A stretch of 6,743 bases of DNA from contig CAMVGI010000073.1 of NCBI GenBank assembly GCA_947166955.1, forward strand, positions 1 through 6,743, given 5' to 3'. The notes under the pieces were generated by a model. The model saw nothing but the letters and a program-made list of their open reading frames with translations, had not been told where the DNA came from and made no database searches. The stretch comes from an uncultured Clostridia bacterium. Its GTDB lineage: Bacteria; Bacillota_A; Clostridia; Oscillospirales; Oscillospiraceae. Each line of letters begins with the position of its first letter. Position 1 is the stretch's first letter. The translations under genes were made by a program, and so were the position numbers. Positions 1 through 5,411 of the stretch are shown one piece after another.

Positions 1-1
1 C

Positions 2-349
2 GAGGCGGAAGCACACAAAGGCCCCAGCGTCATCGTCGCTTACACCCCCTGTCAGGCGCACGGCATCAAGGCGGGCATGGCGAACGTACAAGCGGAGATG
101 AAGCGCGCCGTGGACGCGGGCTATTGGCTTTTGTACCGCTACGATCCCGAGCAGCCGCAGCCGATGACGGTGGATTCCAAGGTGCCCGTCATGGGCTACG
201 AGGACTTCCTCGACGGCGAAACGCGCTACGCCGCGCTCAAGCGCACGTTTCCGGAGAACGCAAAAACGCTTTTCTCCGCGGCAAGCCGCGAGGCGCAGGA
301 GCGTTACCGCTCCTACAAGCAGCAGGAAACGCTGCGAAGGGACGGCTGA
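2..349 (+). CDS. nifJ: Pyruvate:ferredoxin (flavodoxin) oxidoreductase, C-terminal end (5' truncated by window)
   Basis: The open frame enters from the window edge and ends at TGA 347-349, leaving 115 residues. They match the C-terminal end of the single-chain pyruvate:ferredoxin oxidoreductase (PFOR): a YTPCQAHGIKAGM segment, then GYWLLYRYDP, a TVDSKVP stretch, and a closing helical tail with FLDGETRYAALKRTFPENA. In the family this is the end of the thiamine-diphosphate-binding domain plus the C-terminal extension; the cysteine in YTPC is the place where family members have a conserved Cys near the fourth cluster. The enzyme oxidises pyruvate with CoA to acetyl-CoA and CO2, reducing ferredoxin in the cytoplasm of anaerobes. 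The iron-sulfur and pyruvate-binding domains lie outside the window. A terminator follows 20 bp after the stop, so the gene ends its own transcript and is not part of the downstream sugar operon. The family is clear from sequence memory; a 2-oxoacid oxidoreductase paralogue with another substrate cannot be excluded from this fragment. Confidence 0.93.
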   Translation, partial: EAEAHKGPSVIVAYTPCQAHGIKAGMANVQAEMKRAVDAGYWLLYRYDPEQPQPMTVDSKVPVMGYEDFLDGETRYAALKRTFPENAKTLFSAASREAQERYRSYKQQETLRRDG

Positions 350-369
350 GAAGCGCCGCGGGCAAGCAA

Positions 370-404
370 AAAGAGACGGTTCCTCGCGAACCGTCTCTTT
401 TTTT
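370..404 (+). terminator. Rho-independent terminator of the PFOR gene
   Basis: A perfect inverted repeat pairs AAAGAGACGGTTC (370-382) with its complement (388-400) across a five-base loop CTCGC, and is followed by a run of T that reaches 404 (seven T at 398-404). The stem is 13 bp and extends slightly by A-T pairs on its outside. Stem, short loop and T-tract are the classic intrinsic terminator layout. It starts about 20 bp after the oxidoreductase stop codon and ends about 68 bp before the esterase start, so it separates the two transcription units. Confidence 0.93.
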
Positions 405-418
405 GCCGTTGGAAGGTA

Positions 419-447
419 TTGCATCTCTTCGGAAAAAGTTGGATAAT
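419..447 (+). promoter_or_regulatory. Candidate sigma-70/sigma-A promoter of the esterase-GH31 operon
   Basis: TTGCAT at 419-424 could be the -35 element and GATAAT at 442-447 the -10 element, separated by exactly 17 bp. The -10 matches the consensus at five of six bases, the -35 at only three of six. Transcription would start near 454, giving a leader of under 20 bases that still contains the purine-rich ribosome binding site before the ATG at 472. The position right after a terminator and before the first gene of an operon supports it. No clear operator palindrome was seen around it. This is a pattern match only. Confidence 0.5.
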
Positions 448-459
448 GGGAGCAGGAAA

Positions 460-465
460 AGGGGG
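460..465 (+). promoter_or_regulatory. Ribosome binding site of the esterase gene
   Basis: AGGGGG lies six bases before the ATG at 472, within a longer purine run (451-468). It fixes the start at 472: the same frame is open back to 124, but that extension would run through the oxidoreductase gene and the terminator hairpin, and the protein family begins at about this point. Confidence 0.65.
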
Positions 466-471
466 AAGACG

Positions 472-1830
472 ATGTACGAAAAAACGATCACCGGACACGT
501 TACGATCGACACGGCCTGCGGAACACTTACGGGAAACGAGCGGGACGCCTGTTACGAATTTCTCGGCGTCCCCTTCGCGCACGCGGAGCGCTTTGCGTAC
601 GCCTCTCCCGCCGGACGCTGGGAGGGCACGCTCGACGCGACGAAACCCGGGCCGTCCTGTCCGCAGAACCGCGCGTGCCACGAACATCTGGAGCATCCGA
701 CCCGCCGCTTTTACAAGCGGGAATTCCGCGAAGGCAGCGTCTTCGACTACAGCGAGGACTGCCTCAATCTGAACATCTTCACGCCGAAGGACGCGAAAGG
801 CTGCCCCGTCGTGCTCTTTTTCTACGGCGGCGGCTTCGACTCCGGCTGCAATTGTGAGGACCCCTTCGACGGCGCGGGTCTCGCCGCGCGCGGCGTCGTC
901 GCGGTGTTCGCCAACTACCGCGTGGGGCCGCTCGGCTATCTGACGCACGCGGACATTCAGGCGCGGTACGGGCGGGACGGCAACTTCGGTCTGGACGACC
1001 AGCTTGCGGCGATCCGCTGGGTCAAGGCGCACATCGCGGACTTCGGCGGCGACGGGGAGAACCTCACGCTCCTCGGACAAAGCGCGGGCGCGATCTCGAT
1101 CCAATACCTCTGCCTCAACCCCGCGAACGCGGGGCTGTTCCGCCGCGCGGCGATGATGTCCGGCGGAGGGATGTTCCCCCGTTTCGCGCTGCCGCGGCGC
1201 GCGGAGCGGACGCATGAATATTGGCTGGAGTTTCTGCGCGCCGTGCATTGTGAAAGCCTTGCGGCGCTCAAAGCGGCGCCGCTCGACACGCTTTTCGACG
1301 CGATGGAGGAGATGAAGCGGCGGCGCAAGGATAACATCTACAACACGATGCCCGTTGTCGACGGCTTTCTTCTCCCCGCCCCCGTCGACGAGCTGATCCG
1401 CGCGCCGCTCCCCGTGGACTATCTGATCGGTTACACGAATACGGACATGTACGCGCCCGTGATGGCGTTTATCGGCAACCGCTTCGCCAAGGCAAACGGC
1501 GCGTTCGTCTATTTCTTCGACCTCGACGCGCCGGGCGACCGCAGCGGCGCGTTCCACTCCTGCGACCTGCGTTATGTGTTCGAAACGCTCTCCGGCAGCT
1601 GGCGGCCCTATGGCGCGCGCGACCGCGAGGCCGCCGCGCAGCTTGCGTCCTATCTTGCCAACTTTGCCCGCTGCGGCGACCCGAACGGCGCGGGGCTTCC
1701 CGTCTGGCGGCGCGCCGAGGTGAATCATGCGCGCGTCCTGTGCATCTCGCCGCGCAAAACGGCGATGGGCCGCGCAAATTACGGAAAAATGGCGTTCCAT
1801 TTCCTGACAAAAGGAGACCCGAAGGCATGA
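472..1830 (+). CDS. Type-B carboxylesterase (alpha/beta hydrolase, para-nitrobenzyl-esterase-like)
   Basis: The product is 452 residues, a serine carboxylesterase that hydrolyses carboxylic esters; the natural substrate cannot be read from sequence. Visible landmarks are an N-terminal GTLTG...YEFLGVPFA segment (17-36), EDCLNLNIFTP (95-105), an oxyanion-hole loop YGGGF (118-122), ANYRVGPLGYL (147-157), GNFGLDDQLAAIRWV (170-184), and the nucleophile elbow GQSAG with Ser204. The likely triad partners are Asp325 in YTNTDMYAP and His362 in GAFHSCDLRYVF. Two positions differ from the commonest forms: the loop has Tyr where HGGGF is usual, and the elbow has Gln where GESAG is usual. The acid-to-His gap is only 37 residues, much shorter than in Bacillus para-nitrobenzyl esterase, so a lid region is missing and the protein is below the usual length of about 490-550. 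There is no signal peptide, so it should be cytoplasmic. It overlaps the GH31 start by four bases, so the two are probably translated together, suggesting removal of acyl groups from imported glycosides (inference). Confidence 0.9.
   Translation: MYEKTITGHVTIDTACGTLTGNERDACYEFLGVPFAHAERFAYASPAGRWEGTLDATKPGPSCPQNRACHEHLEHPTRRFYKREFREGSVFDYSEDCLNLNIFTPKDAKGCPVVLFFYGGGFDSGCNCEDPFDGAGLAARGVVAVFANYRVGPLGYLTHADIQARYGRDGNFGLDDQLAAIRWVKAHIADFGGDGENLTLLGQSAGAISIQYLCLNPANAGLFRRAAMMSGGGMFPRFALPRRAERTHEYWLEFLRAVHCESLAALKAAPLDTLFDAMEEMKRRRKDNIYNTMPVVDGFLLPAPVDELIRAPLPVDYLIGYTNTDMYAPVMAFIGNRFAKANGAFVYFFDLDAPGDRSGAFHSCDLRYVFETLSGSWRPYGARDREAAAQLASYLANFARCGDPNGAGLPVWRRAEVNHARVLCISPRKTAMGRANYGKMAFHFLTKGDPKA
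1811..1816 (+). promoter_or_regulatory. Ribosome binding site that fixes the GH31 start
   Basis: AAGGAG lies inside the end of the esterase gene, ten bases before the ATG at 1827. The frame is also open from an upstream ATG at 1740, but that start would overlap the esterase by about 90 bases and add a tail unlike the family. The ATGA at 1827-1830 (start of one gene, stop of the other) points to translational coupling. Confidence 0.8.
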
Positions 1831-3857
1831 AATTCGACCACCGGTTCGTTTTGAAACAGGCGTCGCCCTCCGCGCGCGTTTATGCGGCGGCCGGCGTAAC
1901 GATGCGTCTTGATTTCTTTGAAAACATGCTGCGTGTGGCGCTGCTGCGCGACCATGCGCCGCTCGTTCCCACGTGGAGCGTCTGGCCCGACGCCGGCGAC
2001 TGCCCGCTCGAAGGGCGCGACAAGCTTTCGACAGAGGGGCTTCCGTCCGTCTGTCCCGCCGTCGACGAGGACGAAGCCACGCTGCGTTTCACGCTCGGCG
2101 GCGCGGCGTTCACGGTGGAAAAAAAGAACTTCCGCATCATGGCACGCACGGAAAAAGGCGTCCTGTATGCCGATCGCAGCGGACTCGCGTACAATTTCGA
2201 CGGCGAGCTCGGCGACGGCTCGGCGCACTACACGCAGCGCGCAGAGGACGAACGGGTCTTCGGCCTCGGCGACAAGTGCGGCGCGGTGAACAAGTCCGGC
2301 CGCAGCTTCGCGCTCGCCGCGGGCGACGCCATGGGCTTCCGCGCGCGAAGCGGCGATCCGCTCTACAAGCAGCTCCCCTTCTATATCTGCGAAAACCGCG
2401 CGGGTTCCTACGGGTTGTACTACGACACCTATTCCAACGGCCGCGTGAACTTCGGCGAGGAGCACGACAATTACTTCGAGCCGTTCCACTCCGTCCGTTT
2501 TGAAGAGGAAAACATGGTGTTCTACCTCATTCTCGGCACGACGGCGGAGATCGTGCGGCGCTTTTCCGCGCTCTGCGGCGGTTCCGCCGCGGTGCCCGAT
2601 TGGGCGTTCCGCTACTGCGGCAGCACGATGGAGTATACCGACGCGCCCGACAGCGACGCGCAGCTGCATGGGTTCCTTGAAAAGTGCGAGGACAACGGCA
2701 TCCGCGCGGGCGGTTTCTATCTCTCAAGCGGATACACGCAGATTGGCGACAAGCGCTGCGTGTTCCATTGGAATACCGACAAGATCCCGTCGCCGGAGGC
2801 GCTCGCGTCCGATTTCCGCGCGCAGGGCGCGGAGATCATTCCCAACGTGAAGCCCGCGTTTCTCACCGAGCATCCGCTCTACGGCGAGCTTGCGGAAAAA
2901 GGATACTTTCTGCACTACGCCGACGGCAGTCCCGCGTGTTTTCCGTTTTGGGGCGGCATGGCGAGCTATCTGGATTTCACGAACCCGGGCGCGTACGCGT
3001 TCTGGAAACGATGCGTGCGTGAAACGCTCGTCGAGCGCGGTTACCGGAACATCTGGAACGACAACAACGAATACGACGTGCAGGACGCCGCCGTGCTTGC
3101 CTGCGGCTTCGGGCATGAGCTTCCCGCGCGGCGCATCCGTCCGCTGTTTTCCTATCTCATGTCGCGCGCCAGCCGTGAAGCCTGCGTCGAGACGCTGGGA
3201 GCGGACTATGTGCCCTTCACCGTTTCGCGCTGTGCGATCGCCGGCACGCCGCGCGTCGCCACGACCTGGACGGGCGACAACCTCACGGATTTCGACGACC
3301 TGCGCTATAACCACTATCAGGCGATGACGATGTCGCTGAGCGGCTTTTCCTTCTTCGGCGCGGACATCGGCGGTTTTTCCGGCCCGCAGCCGGACCGCGA
3401 GCTGTTCTTGCGCTGGCTGCAGTACGGCGTGTTCACGCCGCGTTTCGTTCTGCACTCGTGGAAGCCCGGCGCGCCGAGCACGATGCCGTGGCTCTATCCC
3501 GACCTGATGGACGCGGTGCGCCGCCTGTTTGCGCTGCGCGAGCGCATGCTCCCCTACCTGCGCAGCGAATACGCGTACGCGCGCGAAACGCATGCGCCGC
3601 TGATCTTCCCCGTGTTCCTCACACAGCCCGATTACGACTGCGAAAGCGACTGCTTCTTCTGCGGGCGGAAGGCGCTCGCCTGCCCCATTTTCGACCGCGG
3701 CGCGGACAAGGTGCGCGTCACGCTCCCGACCGCGGCGTACGGCTGGCAGCTTCGCGGCGCGGGCGAGATTTTCCCCGGCGGCGCGCACGTCGACGTTCCG
3801 TGTCTGCCGCAGGACGAGCCGGTCTGGTTCGTGCGGACGGGCGAAACGGCATGGTAA
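1827..3857 (+). CDS. Glycoside hydrolase family 31 alpha-glycosidase (compact, WNDNNE type)
   Basis: The product is 676 residues and hydrolyses an alpha-linked sugar from the non-reducing end by the retaining two-aspartate mechanism of GH31. An N-terminal beta-sandwich (about 1-250) contains ERVFGLGDKCGAVNKSGR (142-159) and YGLYYDTYSNG (195-205), typical of GH31 N-domains. The (beta/alpha)8 barrel follows (about 255-580). The nucleophile is probably Asp412 in IWNDNNEYDV, and the acid/base Asp484 in the WTGDN motif (481-485). Further barrel signatures are SFFGADIGGFSG (508-519) and a substrate-binding His543 in FVLHSW. A single short C-terminal beta domain (about 590-676) closes the protein; the second C-terminal domain of many family members is absent, so it is shorter than the usual 750-900 residues. 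No signal peptide is seen, so it acts in the cytoplasm. The YicI-type alpha-xylosidase motif KTDFGE is not present, so alpha-glucosidase or alpha-galactosidase activity is more likely than alpha-xylosidase, but specificity is not determined. It is the second gene of the esterase operon and faces a GPH sugar symporter. Confidence 0.93.
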   Translation: MKFDHRFVLKQASPSARVYAAAGVTMRLDFFENMLRVALLRDHAPLVPTWSVWPDAGDCPLEGRDKLSTEGLPSVCPAVDEDEATLRFTLGGAAFTVEKKNFRIMARTEKGVLYADRSGLAYNFDGELGDGSAHYTQRAEDERVFGLGDKCGAVNKSGRSFALAAGDAMGFRARSGDPLYKQLPFYICENRAGSYGLYYDTYSNGRVNFGEEHDNYFEPFHSVRFEEENMVFYLILGTTAEIVRRFSALCGGSAAVPDWAFRYCGSTMEYTDAPDSDAQLHGFLEKCEDNGIRAGGFYLSSGYTQIGDKRCVFHWNTDKIPSPEALASDFRAQGAEIIPNVKPAFLTEHPLYGELAEKGYFLHYADGSPACFPFWGGMASYLDFTNPGAYAFWKRCVRETLVERGYRNIWNDNNEYDVQDAAVLACGFGHELPARRIRPLFSYLMSRASREACVETLGADYVPFTVSRCAIAGTPRVATTWTGDNLTDFDDLRYNHYQAMTMSLSGFSFFGADIGGFSGPQPDRELFLRWLQYGVFTPRFVLHSWKPGAPSTMPWLYPDLMDAVRRLFALRERMLPYLRSEYAYARETHAPLIFPVFLTQPDYDCESDCFFCGRKALACPIFDRGADKVRVTLPTAAYGWQLRGAGEIFPGGAHVDVPCLPQDEPVWFVRTGETAW

Positions 3858-3861
3858 ACGG

Positions 3862-3894
3862 AAAAAGCTCCGCGCAACGGCGCGGAGCTTTTTT
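3862..3894. terminator. Bidirectional Rho-independent terminator between convergent operons
   Basis: The nine-base arm GCTCCGCGC (3867-3875) pairs with its complement at 3880-3888 across a four-base loop. Five A before the stem (3862-3866) and six T after it (3889-3894) extend the stem and give a T-tract on either strand. It sits 4 bp after the GH31 stop codon and about 10 bp from the stop codon of the convergent symporter gene, so it can end transcripts from both sides. This hairpin is the only structure I see in the 47 bp between the two genes. Confidence 0.9.
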
Positions 3895-3904
3895 ATTTGC
3901 GTTT

Positions 3905-5386
3905 TCAGATGTCGATCGTCTTGTTCTCGTAGGATTCCTTCAGCTTCCGCTCCTTCTGCACCTGCAGTTCCTCCACCTTTTTGCGTGAGAGCGGATAGTA
4001 TACAAAGAGCATCAGCGCCATGAGCGCGAAGAGCACCGCCGGAATGAGCGTTGCCAAGTCGTACATCCTGCGAAGGTTCTCCGTCGTCTGCACCGCGCCC
4101 TTTTCCACCTTGTAGCCCATGCCGAGCAGCGCGCCGTTGACGCACACCGCCGAGAGCACCTGTCCGAGCTTGCGGAAGAAGTTGAACACGGAATACGCCG
4201 TACCATCGTCGCGGCTGCCGCTTTGCACCTCAATATCGTCGATCGCGTCCGTCACCATCGCCCAAAGCTGCATCACAAGCGTCGTAAGACCGCAGCCGCT
4301 GACGAAGCAGAGCGCGAGGAACACCCACATCAGCGTGTCCGGCTCCATGCCGCGCAGGAAAAAGAGCGCCAGATTGGCAATTGCCGCAGCCGTAACGCCA
4401 ACGGCGCAGACCTCTTTCTTGCCGACGCCGCGCGCCAGCTTCGGCAGAACGAACATCATCACCAGCATGGGCGAATAGGTGCAGGCCTGCGAGGCGAGAT
4501 TCATCCAGTTCGCGTGGAAATAGTCGTCGAAGAGATACGTGTAAAAGCTCTGCGTGAACATCTGTCCGGAGAGCAGCAGCATGGAGATCAGGCTCACGGC
4601 GACGAACGCGCGGTTGCGGAACAGCACCCGCATCGCCTTCATCGCCGCGCCCTTTTCCGCGCTCTGCGGGCGGGTCTTGACACGCTCGCGGTTGAGCGTG
4701 AACGCGACGAGCAGCATGACAAACGAGCAGGCCGCCATGATCACAACGCCGCGGATCACGGGCGTGTACTGCATGTCGGTGATCGCCTTGCCGTTTTCTC
4801 CGAACACGACGTTCCCGTTCGCGTCGAGGCGTTTCGCGTAAGCAAAGCTCGCGATCAGCAGCACGGGGATCGAGCCGAGCGCCGCGCCGATCGAGCGCCA
4901 CACCGAAAGCCTGCTGCGCTCCGCCGCATCGGTCGTCACGACCGACGCCAGCGAGCCGTAGGGGATCTGCAGCACGGTGTAGGACATGCCGAAGAAGATA
5001 TACGTCGCGGTGGCGTAGACGCAGGTGGCGGTCGTGCGCCCCTCCTCCCCGATGCCGGGGAACTTTAAGAACATCAGCACCGCCGAAAGCGCAAGAGGCG
5101 CCGCCGCGTACAGGATCCACGGGCGGTAGCGCCCGTAACGCGAGGGTCTGACCGTGTCGCAGATGCGGCCCATAATGGGGTCGTTGATCCCGTCCCAAAC
5201 GCGCGCCGCAATAAACATCAGCATGATGAACAGCGGACTTAAGTGAAAAATATCGGTGTAAAACTTTTGCAGCAGCGTAGTAACAAGGCTGAAGGCAAGG
5301 CAGCCCGCCGCGTCGATCATGGCGTAGCCGACGTAATCCTTTGTCTTCAGTCCGCTGGTGCGCGCAATATATGAAGTCTCGCTCAT
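3905..5386 (-). CDS. GPH-family sugar:cation symporter (MFS fold, MelB/YicJ-like)
   Basis: The 493-residue protein is a multi-pass inner-membrane carrier of the glycoside-pentoside-hexuronide:cation symporter family, which imports sugars or glycosides with Na+ or H+. The family signature is clear: RVWDGINDPIMGRICD (62-77) followed by GRYRPW (85-90), and in the second half DAIDDIEVQSGSRDDG (380-395). Asp65 and Asp69 correspond to the cation-site aspartates 55 and 59 of E. coli MelB, and Thr137 to Thr121. Where MelB has Asp124 before IPFWSL, this protein has Gln140 before IPYGSL. About twelve hydrophobic segments are seen; the loop after the fifth or sixth (about 186-208) is longer and hydrophilic. 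The C-terminal tail (468-493) is charged and cytoplasmic, and there is no fused IIA regulatory domain. The ATG at 5384-5386 has AAAAGGAG ten bases upstream. It begins 25 bp after the cyclase stop and faces the GH31 gene. The substrate is probably the glycoside handled by the neighbouring enzymes (inference). Confidence 0.93.
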   Translation of the reverse strand: MSETSYIARTSGLKTKDYVGYAMIDAAGCLAFSLVTTLLQKFYTDIFHLSPLFIMLMFIAARVWDGINDPIMGRICDTVRPSRYGRYRPWILYAAAPLALSAVLMFLKFPGIGEEGRTTATCVYATATYIFFGMSYTVLQIPYGSLASVVTTDAAERSRLSVWRSIGAALGSIPVLLIASFAYAKRLDANGNVVFGENGKAITDMQYTPVIRGVVIMAACSFVMLLVAFTLNRERVKTRPQSAEKGAAMKAMRVLFRNRAFVAVSLISMLLLSGQMFTQSFYTYLFDDYFHANWMNLASQACTYSPMLVMMFVLPKLARGVGKKEVCAVGVTAAAIANLALFFLRGMEPDTLMWVFLALCFVSGCGLTTLVMQLWAMVTDAIDDIEVQSGSRDDGTAYSVFNFFRKLGQVLSAVCVNGALLGMGYKVEKGAVQTTENLRRMYDLATLIPAVLFALMALMLFVYYPLSRKKVEELQVQKERKLKESYENKTIDI

Positions 5387-5396
5387 TCTTCCGACG

Positions 5397-5404
5397 CTCC
5401 TTTT
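5397..5404 (-). promoter_or_regulatory. Ribosome binding site of the symporter gene
   Basis: Read on the minus strand, AAAAGGAG lies ten bases before the ATG at 5384-5386. It fills most of the 25 bp between the cyclase stop codon (5412-5414) and the symporter start. No separate promoter or terminator fits there, which supports co-transcription of the two genes. Confidence 0.8.
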
Positions 5405-5411
5405 CCGGTCC

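Noticed and set aside
124..471. Upstream in-frame extension of the esterase to 124
   Set aside because: It would read through the oxidoreductase gene in another frame and through a terminator hairpin; the ATG at 472 has a ribosome binding site and starts where the family starts.
350..471. Riboswitch or T-box leader in the intergenic region before the esterase
   Set aside because: Apart from the oxidoreductase terminator and a short promoter-like stretch, the region is too short for an aptamer and shows no conserved leader motif.
313..1800. Long open frame (about 495 codons) antisense to the esterase
   Set aside because: Its translation is Arg-, Ala- and Val-rich low-information sequence with no family motif, and it mirrors the codon positions of a well-supported esterase gene in GC-rich DNA. 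It is a shadow.
2724..4145. Long open frame (about 473 codons) antisense to GH31 and running past the terminator into the symporter gene region
   Set aside because: It crosses the bidirectional terminator, has no recognisable motif and overlaps two clear genes; GC-rich codon bias explains it.
4223..5068. 281-codon plus-strand frame inside the symporter gene
   Set aside because: Its His- and Arg-rich sequence is the reverse-strand reading of hydrophobic membrane codons; the symporter has clear family motifs.
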